From Actinomycetota bacterium (lineage in GTDB: Bacteria; Actinomycetota; CADDZG01; WHSQ01): a DNA stretch of 37,816 nt. The position numbers and the translations under genes were made by a program. The stretch lies in NCBI GenBank assembly GCA_016781115.1, contig JADDQX010000002.1:1-37816 (forward strand), written 5' to 3'. Positions 23,258-31,151 of this stretch are shown here, piece after piece (position 1 is the stretch's first letter; the number at the start of each line of letters is the position of its first letter). A model generated the notes under the pieces. It was not told the origin of the DNA. It was given only the letters and a program-made list of their open reading frames with translations, and searched no databases.

Positions 23258-23610
23258 GTCAGCACCATGACGAGGCCAACGAGGATCGTGATGACGCCGA
23301 AGGCTGCCTTCAGTCGGGCCTCGTCCGATCCCGCCATCACACGAGCGCCGACGGGAGCCCCGACAAGTGCGCCGACCGCGAGAGGAACGGCCGCTTCCAG
23401 CTCGACCTCTCCTGCCGAGCCGAACGCGGCCGCACCGACACCAGCGATAAGAACGATCGCCGCCAGTGACGTCGCATGGGCTTCGTGCTGCGACGTGCCG
23501 AGCAGCGCCAGGAGGAGCGGAACCATCACGATGCCGCCTCCGACGCCGACCAGGCCGCTTGCGAAGCCGGCGGCAAGCCCGATCAAGAACGCGAGCCCGA
23601 ACCTCTTCAT
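23254..23610 (-). CDS. Half-size TauE/SafE membrane protein, first of a pair
   Basis: 118 residues with four hydrophobic helices. The family motif GFASGLVGVGGGIVMVPLL is at 15-33, then ATSLAAIVLIAGVGAA. It is the partner of the overlapping gene downstream. Each half carries its own copy of the G-x-G-G-G-x-x-M-V-P motif, as expected if the known full-length family arose by fusion of such halves. No regulator is seen nearby. Confidence 0.83.
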   Translation of the reverse strand: MKRFGLAFLIGLAAGFASGLVGVGGGIVMVPLLLALLGTSQHEAHATSLAAIVLIAGVGAAAFGSAGEVELEAAVPLAVGALVGAPVGARVMAGSDEARLKAAFGVITILVGLVMVLT

Positions 23611-23681
23611 AAAGCCATCGAACCACGCGAGGTGTGAACGATGAAGCCGAACTTGTCGTACCTCGGCCCTAGGTTGAGGTT

Positions 23682-24344
23682 GTGCGACGACCCCTTGTGT
23701 ATGACATCGACCAACACACTTTTCGGGAAGCTGTCGCGAGAAGCCAGTCGCTCCGCGGCATCATCCAGGCCCTGGAACTGCACGATCACACGAATACCTA
23801 CACCCGTCTTCGACGAAGGATCGCGGAGCTGGCTCTAGATACGTCGCACTTCCACCGATACCGCGGTCGCTCCGCCTATTCAGACCAGGAACTTAGAAGC
23901 GCGGTCGCGACCTCGAGATCAATCCGAGAGGCGTTGCTGAAACTCGGTCTCAAGGGCCAGGGTGGCAACTACAGGATCCTCCGTCGGAACGTCCAGCGCC
24001 TGGGGCTAAGCATGTCTCACTTCACCGGGACCGGGTGGCGAAAGGGGTCGACGATCCCCGTGACGCCGGCTCGGCAGTTGTCGGAGGTCCTCGTCGAAAG
24101 GTCGTACGCCTCCACCTATTCCGTCCGAACGCGGTTACTGCGCGACGGGATCAAGGCGTATCGCTGCGAGGTCTGTGGACTGACCGACTGGCGAGGAGCG
24201 TCTATCCCTCTAGAGCTCGATCATGTGAATGGAGTGAACGACGACCACAGACTAGAGAACCTGCGGCTCATCTGCCCGAACTGCCACTCGCAGACCGCGA
24301 CGTACCGCGGACGCAACAGGAGGGCACGGCGCGAGCCGATATAG
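23682..24344 (+). CDS. HNH endonuclease with N-terminal repeats
   Basis: About 220 residues. Two related helical repeats (TFREAVARSQSLRGIIQALEL...DTSHFH and ELRSAVATSRSIREALLKLGL...SMSHFTG, shown in part) precede a C-terminal HNH module: CEVCG, LELDHVNGVNDDHRLENL and CPNCHSQT. Similar free-standing proteins are common in actinobacteria and their phages. The DNA looks less GC-rich than its neighbours, and the gene ends only 17 bases before a tRNA gene, both compatible with transfer. It contains a TTA codon (CGG TTA CTG near 24133). GTG 23682 is the likely start; GTG 23697 is possible. Confidence 0.83.
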   Translation: MRRPLVYDIDQHTFREAVARSQSLRGIIQALELHDHTNTYTRLRRRIAELALDTSHFHRYRGRSAYSDQELRSAVATSRSIREALLKLGLKGQGGNYRILRRNVQRLGLSMSHFTGTGWRKGSTIPVTPARQLSEVLVERSYASTYSVRTRLLRDGIKAYRCEVCGLTDWRGASIPLELDHVNGVNDDHRLENLRLICPNCHSQTATYRGRNRRARREPI

Positions 24345-24361
24345 GTGGGTATTTTCTAGGT

Positions 24362-24436
24362 GCCCCCGTACTCCAACTGGTAGCAGAGAGCCGGCTTAAA
24401 ACCGGCACAGTGTGGGTTCGAATCCCACCGGGGGCA
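24362..24436 (+). tRNA. tRNA with anticodon UAA (leucine codon UUA), short variable loop
   Basis: A 75-base cloverleaf. The acceptor stem is GCCCCCG (24362-24368) with CGGGGGC (24429-24435) and discriminator A24436. The D arm is CTC...GAG (three pairs, long loop with GG). The anticodon stem GCCGG/CCGGC holds loop CTTAAAA, with U33 and anticodon TAA at 24397-24399. The T arm is GTGGG-TTCGAAT-CCCAC. The variable region is only ACAGT (24407-24411). Leucine tRNAs normally have a long variable arm, so this is an odd class I form. No CCA is encoded. Confidence 0.88.
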
Positions 24437-24444
24437 CGCCACGC

Positions 24445-24466
24445 GATCTAGTCACGGCCCTAGATC
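24445..24466. terminator. Hairpin between the tRNA and the SCO1664-type gene
   Basis: GATCTAG (24445-24451) pairs perfectly with CTAGATC (24460-24466) around an 8-base loop. The stop of the minus-strand gene is inside the second arm. There is no clear U-tract, so termination is only plausible. Confidence 0.4.
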
Positions 24467-25173
24467 AGGGGCCAGGGCAGTGGGCGGTCGCTCTGGGGTG
24501 AGGGGAAGCGGTCCTCCACCAGAAGCACCGCGACTCGTTCCAGCGTCACCGCGACCTCCTCGGGAGCGAGCAGTTCCGCCAGGCTCTGCTGCAGCTCTCC
24601 CGGCTCCGAGAGCCGGGCCCCCAGAACCTCGAGCCCTTGCCTGAGGTCGTCACCCAGCGGCTCTTCCGCGTAGCTCCAGATCACCGTGCGCAGCTTCGGC
24701 TCGACGTGGAAGCTCACGCCGTGATCCACCGCCCATAGCTTGCCGTCGGAGTCCTCGATCACGTGGCCGCCCTTGCGATCGGCGTTGTTGATCACGACGT
24801 CGAGCGCGGCGAACCTCCGCAGGTCGTCCGCGCGCTCCTCCATCAACACGAAGTAGTGGCGATCGGGATCGTGCTCGATGAAGAGCTGCAACGACCCCTC
24901 TCCGAGCGGAGCGTCCGGGCGCAACACCGTCGGAGGCACGATCGGCCAGCCCGCGGCGCGAGCAACGAGATACGCCGCCACCTCGCGCCCGGCGAGCGTT
25001 CCCGGCGGGAAATCCCACAGAGGACGCTCGCCGCGCTTGGGCTTGTAGACGGCGAGCACCTCTTCCCCCTCCCGCGTCAGCCTCGCGAGGAAGGTGTAGT
25101 TGGACGAATAAGGAAGGAGACCGAGAACCTCCATGTCCCCGCCGGCCAAGAGGTCGAGGACGTCGACCGTCAT
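24460..25173 (-). CDS. SCO1664-family kinase-like protein
   Basis: 237 residues with a degenerate PI3/PI4-kinase-like fold. An ATP-lysine region AVYKPKRGERPLWDFPPG (43-60), a catalytic-type loop DVVINNADRKGGHVI (124-138) and a metal-binding AVDHGVSFH (148-156) can be seen. The family is restricted to actinobacteria and usually lies beside DUF3090 and the MSMEG_4193-type phosphomutase, as here (7-base gap). The biological role is not established. ATG 25173 is the start. Confidence 0.85.
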   Translation of the reverse strand: MTVDVLDLLAGGDMEVLGLLPYSSNYTFLARLTREGEEVLAVYKPKRGERPLWDFPPGTLAGREVAAYLVARAAGWPIVPPTVLRPDAPLGEGSLQLFIEHDPDRHYFVLMEERADDLRRFAALDVVINNADRKGGHVIEDSDGKLWAVDHGVSFHVEPKLRTVIWSYAEEPLGDDLRQGLEVLGARLSEPGELQQSLAELLAPEEVAVTLERVAVLLVEDRFPSPQSDRPLPWPLI

Positions 25174-25180
25174 GAAGGCG

Positions 25181-25711
25181 CTAGCTCAGGCGGTGGCCGT
25201 TGGAGGCCGGACACTTGTGTCCGTCGGGATCCATCGGAAGACCGCACAGCTGGCACAGCGGCCGCCCCTCGGCTACCACGGCGAGAGCGTGCAGGATGAA
25301 GGCGCGGGCGTGGTCGCGCGCGAGCAGGATCCGAACGGCGAAGTCGTCCACGTCCGGCCCCTCGTCCTCGTCTTCCTCATCCGCGGGAGCGGCAGCCACG
25401 GGCTCCAGTGCCACGACTACCGATTCACCGTCTTCCTCATACGTGAGCCCGATCGTCCCCACCCTCCACTCGGGCTCGATCGGGGCGCTGAGCGAATAGA
25501 GCGGGTCACGCTGCGGCGTCGCGGTAGCTATCTCGTCCGTCGGGTCGATGAGGAGCAGCAGCTCCTTGAGCTTCTCGGCCAGGACCTCAACCTGCCCCTT
25601 TTCCAACTGGTACGTGAGCGTCAACGCCTCGCTCCGACACTGAAGGAAGAAAGTCCGCTCTCCAGGCCGACCGGTGTAGTCGGCGGTGAGGACCTCCGGG
25701 CGAACGTCCAT
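25181..25711 (-). CDS. DUF3090 family protein with a C-terminal zinc-ribbon-like end
   Basis: 176 residues. The N-terminal part (TFFLQCRSEALTLTYQLEKG) and the middle (EWRVGTIGLTYEEDGESVVV) match the actinobacterial DUF3090 family. An acidic stretch near 112-122 precedes the helix RILLARDHARAFILHALAVV, and the end carries CQLCG...KCPASNGH, a likely metal site. It is the middle member of the conserved phosphomutase-DUF3090-SCO1664 trio. The TAG of the upstream gene directly abuts its ATG. Function unknown. Confidence 0.88.
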   Translation of the reverse strand: MDVRPEVLTADYTGRPGERTFFLQCRSEALTLTYQLEKGQVEVLAEKLKELLLLIDPTDEIATATPQRDPLYSLSAPIEPEWRVGTIGLTYEEDGESVVVALEPVAAAPADEEDEDEGPDVDDFAVRILLARDHARAFILHALAVVAEGRPLCQLCGLPMDPDGHKCPASNGHRLS

Positions 25712-26323
25712 CTAAGCCTTCACCAACCGCGGCATAGGAAGCGCGTTCAACGAGAGCACCTGAGGGCCGTAGTCGCTCACGTTGAGCACCGAGACCGAAG
25801 CTGGGCCGATGAAGATCCGCTGGAACAGGTCTATGTGCAGACCCAGGTAGTGCGCGATCACGAGCTTGATCGTGTCTCCGTGCGAGACGCAACAGATCGC
25901 GTCCCGCGGGTGTTCACCCCGCAGCCGCTCGATCTCGTCCACGGCTCGAGTCTGCACCTCTCGCAGCGTCTCCCCCTCGGGAAAACGCGCGGCAGACGGC
26001 CATCTCTGCACCGTCCCCCACAACTTCGTTCGCATCAGCGACTTCAGCGAGCGGTTGGTCCACTTGCCGTATCGCACCTCGCCGATCGCGTGATTGACCT
26101 TCACGTCCAGATCGTGAACCGCCGCGATCGCTCGGGCGGTCTCGATCGTGCGATCGATGGGGCTGGAGTAGATCGCCCTTAAGGGAACGTCGGCCAGATA
26201 CTGCGCGGCGTTCTCGGCTTGACGCCTCCCCTCGTCTGTCAGGTGCACGCCCTCCATCCAACCCGTGACCCGGTGACCCGTGTGCGAGGTCACGCCGTGG
26301 CGAACGAGATAGAGCGTGGTCAC
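25712..26323 (-). CDS. MSMEG_4193-family histidine phosphatase/phosphomutase
   Basis: 203 residues of the histidine phosphatase superfamily. The catalytic motif LYLVRHGVTSHTGHRVTGWM starts at residue 4, the second arginine site is SSPIDRTIETA, the acid is GEVRYGKW, and the second histidine is CCVSHGDTIK. It should carry out phosphohydrolase or phosphomutase chemistry through a phosphohistidine; the substrate is unknown. GTG 26323 overlaps the stop of the acetyl-CoA-synthetase-like gene (GTGA), linking the trio to that gene in this genome. Confidence 0.9.
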   Translation of the reverse strand: MTTLYLVRHGVTSHTGHRVTGWMEGVHLTDEGRRQAENAAQYLADVPLRAIYSSPIDRTIETARAIAAVHDLDVKVNHAIGEVRYGKWTNRSLKSLMRTKLWGTVQRWPSAARFPEGETLREVQTRAVDEIERLRGEHPRDAICCVSHGDTIKLVIAHYLGLHIDLFQRIFIGPASVSVLNVSDYGPQVLSLNALPMPRLVKA

Positions 26324-28257
26324 GACAGAGACTTCTGGATCGCGGCGAGCGCGCTCGGGTTCTCCAGAGACGACAGGTCGCCCGGATCCTCTCCGAGCAC
26401 CTGCGCCTTGATGGCTCGCCGGAGGATCTTGGCGGAGCGGGTCTTCGGAAGCTCTTCTACGAAGCGCACCTCTTTGGGCGTGAACGCCTTGCCGAGCTGG
26501 TCGCCGATCGCCTGCTTGACCTCGGCCCTCAGCTCGTCGGACTCGTTCGTGCCGGGGCGAAGGATGCAGAAGCACCACACGACCGTCCCCTTCACCTCAT
26601 CCGGCACGCCCACCGCGGCGCACTCGATGACGGCCGGGTGCTCGACCGCGGCGGATTCGAACTCCGCGGGCCCGATCCTCTTGCCCGCGATGTTCAAGGT
26701 GTCGTCGCTGCGCCCGTGCAGGAACCAGTAGCCGTCCGCGTCGACCGAGGCCCAGTCACCGTGGACCCACACCCCCGGCCATCGTGACCAGTACGCATCG
26801 AGGTAGCGCTGCTTGCTGCCCCAGAAGCCGCGCGTCTGCGCGGGCCACGGCTTGAGGCAGACGAGCTCGCCCACCTCGCCCCGGACGGGCTTCCCGTCCG
26901 CGTCGAACACGTCCATCGTCATGCCCAGCGAGGGTGTGCCCAGCGAGCAGCTCTTGGTCGGGATGACGGGAGCCTGACCCAGGAAGCACGCGCCGACCTC
27001 CGTCCCTCCCGAGAGGTTCATGATCGGGCACCGTCCGCCGCCGACGACGTCCGAGAACCAGCGGTACGGCTCGGGGTTCCACGGCTCCCCGGTGGAGCCG
27101 AGGATGCGGAGTTTGGATAGATCGTGCTTGCGCACCAACTCTTCTCCCGACGGCATGAGCGCGCGGATCAGCGTGGGTGACACGCCGAGGATCGTCACGC
27201 CGTGGCGGGCACAGATATCCCACAGCCGATCGGGCGCGGGATGATTGGGCGCGCCTTCGTACATCAGAACCGCGGCCCCGTTCGCGTGGCCTCCCACGAT
27301 CTCGAGCGGGCCCATGATCCAACCCATGTCGGTCACCCAGTAGAGGACCTCGCCCGGCCGCGCGTCCAACTGGTAACAGACCTCCTGCGCGATCTTGACC
27401 AGGAAGCCGCCGTGCACGTGGACGCTGCCCTTCGGCTTCCCCGTGGTGCCGGAGGTGTAAGCGATCATGTAAGGAGCCTCGGGATCGAGCCGTGCGGGCT
27501 CGCACTCGCTCGACTGCGCGCCGAAAGCTTCGTCCCACGAGACATCGCGCTCGTTCAGCGGGCACTCGTCGTCCGGGAAGCGACGGAAGACCACGACCTT
27601 CTCCACACTCGGAGACTCGGCGATGGCTTCGTCGGCGGTCACCTTCATCGAGACCTTGCCGCCGCGACGCCAGAAGCCGTCCGCCGTGATCACGACCTTC
27701 GCCTTCGCGTCGTTCAAGCGGGTGACGATCGCAGGCGCCCCGAAACCCGAGAAGATCGGCAGGTAGATGGCGCCGATCTTGGCGCAGGCATACGACGCGA
27801 TCGCAGCTTCCGGGATCATCGGCATGTAGATGCCGACGGGATCGCCCTCACCGACGCCGAGCGCCTTCAACCCGTTCGCCGCGCGATCTACCTCTCTGGC
27901 GAGATCGGAGTAGGTGAGGGTCCGGGTCGCGCCCTCTTCTCCCTCCCAGATAATCGCGGGGTGCTCCGCGAGCTCGCCCGCGGCGTGGCGGTCGACGCAG
28001 TTGTAGGTGAGGTTGACGGTGGCTCCGACGAACCAGCGCGGCCACTCCGGCCCTCGCGAATCGTCGAGGATCTCTTCGTAGGGCTCGAAGAAGTGGAGGC
28101 CGAGGTCCTCGATCGCGGCCTCCCAGAACCACTCGGGGTCTTCCTGCGAACGCCGCACCAGCTCGTGATAGTCGTCGATGCCGTGCTTGCGCATGAAGCG
28201 CGTGACGTTCGCCCGCTCGATGTATCCGGAGGTCGGCTCCCACACGAAGTCACTCAT
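26320..28257 (-). CDS. Acetyl-CoA synthetase-like AMP-forming acyl-CoA ligase
   Basis: 645 residues of the ANL superfamily. The P-loop is AYTSGTTGKPKGSVHVHGG, the aromatic motif is WVTDMGWIMGP, the hinge region WVHGDWASVDADGYWFLHGR is followed by the NIAGKRIGPAE segment, and the C-terminal catalytic lysine lies in TRSAKILRRAI. The protein activates a short-chain acid with ATP and CoA. Overall it resembles AcsA and its propionyl/acetoacetyl relatives, and the exact acid is uncertain. ATG 28257 is chosen because conserved content begins there (MSDFVWEPT). It is the first gene of the operon running to 24460. Confidence 0.9.
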   Translation of the reverse strand: MSDFVWEPTSGYIERANVTRFMRKHGIDDYHELVRRSQEDPEWFWEAAIEDLGLHFFEPYEEILDDSRGPEWPRWFVGATVNLTYNCVDRHAAGELAEHPAIIWEGEEGATRTLTYSDLAREVDRAANGLKALGVGEGDPVGIYMPMIPEAAIASYACAKIGAIYLPIFSGFGAPAIVTRLNDAKAKVVITADGFWRRGGKVSMKVTADEAIAESPSVEKVVVFRRFPDDECPLNERDVSWDEAFGAQSSECEPARLDPEAPYMIAYTSGTTGKPKGSVHVHGGFLVKIAQEVCYQLDARPGEVLYWVTDMGWIMGPLEIVGGHANGAAVLMYEGAPNHPAPDRLWDICARHGVTILGVSPTLIRALMPSGEELVRKHDLSKLRILGSTGEPWNPEPYRWFSDVVGGGRCPIMNLSGGTEVGACFLGQAPVIPTKSCSLGTPSLGMTMDVFDADGKPVRGEVGELVCLKPWPAQTRGFWGSKQRYLDAYWSRWPGVWVHGDWASVDADGYWFLHGRSDDTLNIAGKRIGPAEFESAAVEHPAVIECAAVGVPDEVKGTVVWCFCILRPGTNESDELRAEVKQAIGDQLGKAFTPKEVRFVEELPKTRSAKILRRAIKAQVLGEDPGDLSSLENPSALAAIQKSLS

Positions 28258-28342
28258 CAGGGCGAGGCTACCAACGCGTCCGGTCGTGGCGGCAGAGGCG
28301 ACTTCCCCTCGTGGTCTCAGCTCGACGCAACGTGTGGGCAAT

Positions 28343-28380
28343 GAAAAGGAGGCGGTCCCGCGAAGAACCGCCTCCTCTTC
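28343..28380 (-). terminator. Rho-independent terminator of the cupredoxin gene
   Basis: GGAGGCGGT (28348-28356) and ACCGCCTCC (28367-28375) form nine perfect pairs around a 10-base loop. Read on the minus strand, TTTT follows. It lies 66 bases past the cupredoxin stop. Confidence 0.8.
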
Positions 28381-28440
28381 ATCCGCGACCGGCGACGCAA
28401 GGTTCGTACGACCACGCGAGCGTCGCCGGATCAGCAGGAC

Positions 28441-29640
28441 CTACTTCACGACCACCCGTCCCGACATGAACCCGCCATGCACCAAGCAGATGTACTTGAA
28501 GCCCTTGTCGCTCGATCTATCTGCCATCTTCACGGTCCAAGGCTGAGCGTCGTACGACGTCTCCTCCGGGAAGATCGGAGTCTTCACTCCGGAGTTCTCG
28601 AGATCCGAGTTGCCGGTGACTCTCCCGTTGCCGGTCTCGTCGACGATCCGCTGGTCGACGTCGAGTTCGAACTGGCTCATGTCCGCACAAGGAGGTTCGG
28701 TCTCGGAGAACGTCGCGGGAAGGTCCGGGGAGGTCCCCTCGTCACCGTCGGGGTCACAGACCGGCATGAACCCGTTCTGCCCCAGCTCCCGAGCCTTGCG
28801 GCCCCCGAACGTAGCGGTGTGCGGCTCGACCTCGTCTTGGAAGTGGTACATGACCCGGGCACCCTTCGGGACCGAGATCTTCTTCGGGTAGAACGCGATC
28901 AGCTCGATCGGGCCGCCGGTCGAACCCGCCCAGATGTCGTAGACCCTCTGGCCAGCCGCGTTGCGGTGGAAGGTGCGCTTCGCGTTCATCTTGCTGTGCA
29001 GAGCCAGCGCGTCCTCGTAGTCCTTCGCCTTCAGAGCAGCGGCGCGTGCATCCAGCTCTTCTTGCGTGGAAGCCGCTTCCTGCGGGCCGACGACCTCAAC
29101 CTTGATGTTCGTGTTGATGTCCGCCGCCGCGACAGAGCTGCCCCACAGCGTCGTCCCGGGCTCGGCCTCGATCGTCACCCACACGCTGAAGTCCGGCTCC
29201 ACGCCCTCCTGCTCCTCGGGGAAAGCGGGCAGGATGGGATCGTTGTTGCGTCCCCACACGCATGGGTTGTCCTTCGTCCCGCACTGCGTCTCCAGGTCCT
29301 CTGCGAGGTTGATCTTCACCGCGTCGGGACCCTCATCGGGATCGTTCTGCAGGAACGAGTAACGCGCCCCGTTCGTCCATACGTTCTCTGCGAAGTAGTC
29401 CTGCGGGTAAACACCCTCTGGAAGCATCGCGAGGTGGTCGCTGAAGTGGATCGTGTCGCCAGAATGCACCTTGATCGATCCGGGATAGATCCGCGCCGAG
29501 AAGCCGGGCACGCCGACCTCGAAGAAGCTCTGCCCGACCTCGATCTCGTAGGTCGTGGCGGCCTTTGCCGAACTCGGTACGAACAAACTGCCTAGCACTG
29601 CCAGCGCGACGAGCGCGCCTGCCCGCTTCCTTCTTTTCAC
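28441..29640 (-). CDS. Secreted two-domain cupredoxin-like protein
   Basis: 399 residues with a signal peptide (ALVALAVLGSLFVPSSAKA). The C-terminal blue-copper-type domain ends in ICLVHGGFMSG, giving C385, H388 and M392, and the other histidine is in EVEPHTATFGG; together these make a type 1 copper site. The N-terminal half repeats the layout (YPGSIKVHSGDTIHFSDHLA) but without the Cys-His-Met end, so it is probably a metal-free copy. A helical linker (about 190-225) joins the halves. GTG 29640 follows AAGGAGGTCAT. It likely shuttles electrons outside the cell; partners are unknown. Confidence 0.82.
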   Translation of the reverse strand: MKRRKRAGALVALAVLGSLFVPSSAKAATTYEIEVGQSFFEVGVPGFSARIYPGSIKVHSGDTIHFSDHLAMLPEGVYPQDYFAENVWTNGARYSFLQNDPDEGPDAVKINLAEDLETQCGTKDNPCVWGRNNDPILPAFPEEQEGVEPDFSVWVTIEAEPGTTLWGSSVAAADINTNIKVEVVGPQEAASTQEELDARAAALKAKDYEDALALHSKMNAKRTFHRNAAGQRVYDIWAGSTGGPIELIAFYPKKISVPKGARVMYHFQDEVEPHTATFGGRKARELGQNGFMPVCDPDGDEGTSPDLPATFSETEPPCADMSQFELDVDQRIVDETGNGRVTGNSDLENSGVKTPIFPEETSYDAQPWTVKMADRSSDKGFKYICLVHGGFMSGRVVVK

Positions 29641-29746
29641 ATGACCTCCTTGGCCTGTTCCACCCGAACGAGAACAGCCTCGCCCTCGACCGTCTCGGAA
29701 TAGTTACGGGATCAGAGGGCGCGGCGCCAGGGGGTTGGACGAATTC

Positions 29747-29760
29747 GAACCAAATGGTTC
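29747..29760. promoter_or_regulatory. Palindrome GAACCAAATGGTTC upstream of the cupredoxin gene
   Basis: A perfect inverted repeat of 6+2+6 bases, about 107 bases before the cupredoxin start and touching the stop of the ppx gene. It could be an operator. No known consensus fits exactly. Confidence 0.3.
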
Positions 29761-30670
29761 ACTCGTCGAGCAGTTGGATGACCAATCCGTCCAAGATGTC
29801 CTTTTCGGAGGTCAGGACCTCGGGCGCGTCGAAGGCCTCCATCACGCACAGCAGGATCTCGGCCCCCGCGATGATCACGTCTGCGCGGCCCGGCTCGAGT
29901 CCCTTGACGCGTTTCCGTTGCGCGTAAGTGAGTGACGCGAGGCGGCGCGCCAACATGCGGACGTCGCCGTGTGAGAGAACCGCGTGGTGCGTCACGTCGG
30001 GGTCGTAGACCGGGATCCCCGCCTTGAGAGCCGCTAGCTGAGTAACGGTTCCGGCAACGCCCACGAGGCGAGCTCCGGCAGGCACCTCGAGATCGTCCAC
30101 GACTGCGTCGATCTCTCCCCGCACCTCCTCGCGCAGCGCCTCTAGCTCGTCGGGTGCCGGCGGATCCCAGTGCAGGTGCTTCTCCAGCATCCGCACGCAC
30201 CCGATGTTCAACGAAACCAACCTCTCCGGCTGGGTCTCGCCCACTATGAACTCGGTAGATCCGCCGCCGATGTCGACGACGAGAACGGGCCCAGAGTCGG
30301 GGAGGTCGGACAGCGCGCCGAGGAAGGTCGCGGCGGCCTCCGCCTCACCGGACAGAAGCTCCGCCTCGGTTCCGGTGAGATGCCGCACGCCGTCAAAGAA
30401 CTCATCCCGGTTGTGCGCGTCTCTGACCGCCGAGGTGCCCGTGACGCGTAGCTTGTTCACGCCCAGCTCGCCGCATGTTGCGGCGTAATCGGCGATGGTT
30501 GCGAGCGTCCTCTGGAGAGCTTCCGGAGCGATCACCCGGCGCTCGTCCACGCCCTGCCCGAGGCGAGTGATGACCATCCGCCGCTCCACGGAGCGGAAAC
30601 CCTCTGCCAAGCCCTCCGCGACCAAGAGACGGGTCGAGTTGGTGCCGACGTCGATCGCGGCGACCCTCAT
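29759..30670 (-). CDS. ppx: Exopolyphosphatase/pppGpp phosphatase (Ppx/GppA) family
   Basis: 303 residues of the ASKHA fold. Phosphate 1 motif AAIDVGTNSTRLLV (4-17), a second motif VVDIGGGSTEFIVGE, the ARLVGVAGTVTQLAALKAG segment and the closing EVLTSEKDILDGL are visible. It hydrolyses inorganic polyphosphate and/or pppGpp. ATG 30670 overlaps the DUF501 stop (ATGA). The position after DUF501 equals the Mycobacterium ppx2 (Rv1026) locus. It is the short, single-module form without the C-terminal HD-like domain. Confidence 0.92.
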   Translation of the reverse strand: MRVAAIDVGTNSTRLLVAEGLAEGFRSVERRMVITRLGQGVDERRVIAPEALQRTLATIADYAATCGELGVNKLRVTGTSAVRDAHNRDEFFDGVRHLTGTEAELLSGEAEAAATFLGALSDLPDSGPVLVVDIGGGSTEFIVGETQPERLVSLNIGCVRMLEKHLHWDPPAPDELEALREEVRGEIDAVVDDLEVPAGARLVGVAGTVTQLAALKAGIPVYDPDVTHHAVLSHGDVRMLARRLASLTYAQRKRVKGLEPGRADVIIAGAEILLCVMEAFDAPEVLTSEKDILDGLVIQLLDE

Positions 30671-31092
30671 GGGCTCTCGGCGCAGGCGAGGCGACAGTCG
30701 GGGAAACCGCTTTGCGAGAGAACGAGAGCGCCGATGGGGTTCGGCGACACCAGATGGTGGGCCAGGTGCGCGTGCAGGCACTTCACGCGATCCGGACCTC
30801 CTCCGGGTGGCGCGGGCACGGGTTCCAACACCTCGTGCTCATCTCGCGCGCGACGGAGGTCATCAACCGCCACGGCAAGCCGATGCCGCAGCGCCGGATC
30901 GCCGGTCAGCCTCTCGTTCAGCTGCTCCATCCAGCCCTCGGACTCCAGCCTGCTAGCGCGCTTCACCAGCAACGGGCACGTCAGCCAGTAGAGGGTCGGG
31001 AAGGGAGATCCATCTTCTAGGCGCGGGTGGTTCTCGATCGCCATGGGGATGCCGAGGTGACAGCGGCGAGCGACACGCCAGCGACCCCTCAA
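30667..31092 (-). CDS. DUF501 family protein, true start uncertain
   Basis: At least 141 residues. It shows the DUF501 signatures: RRCHLGIPMAIENHPRLEDG, FPTLYWLTCPLLVKRASRLE and RVKCLHAHLAHHLVSPNP, with conserved cysteines. The first usual start codon is TTG 31092, but the frame upstream reads DRTIVERQLGRPLRGRW, which fits the normal N-terminus of this family (V..QLGRPPRG). Between the stop of the S1 gene and that point there is no ATG, GTG or TTG in frame, so a rare start (ATC, ATT or CTG) or a sequence error is possible. Function of DUF501 is unknown. Confidence 0.82.
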   Translation of the reverse strand: MRGRWRVARRCHLGIPMAIENHPRLEDGSPFPTLYWLTCPLLVKRASRLESEGWMEQLNERLTGDPALRHRLAVAVDDLRRARDEHEVLEPVPAPPGGGPDRVKCLHAHLAHHLVSPNPIGALVLSQSGFPDCRLACAESP

Positions 31093-31151
31093 AGGACGGC
31101 CCAGCTGCCGCTCGACGATCGTTCGATCCTCGGCGGAATGGGAAAGCGGAG

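Noticed and set aside
23682-24436. TTA codons as a bldA-like control system
   Set aside because: TTA also occurs in malQ (near 18624), a housekeeping gene, so special TTA-dependent control is not supported by this window.
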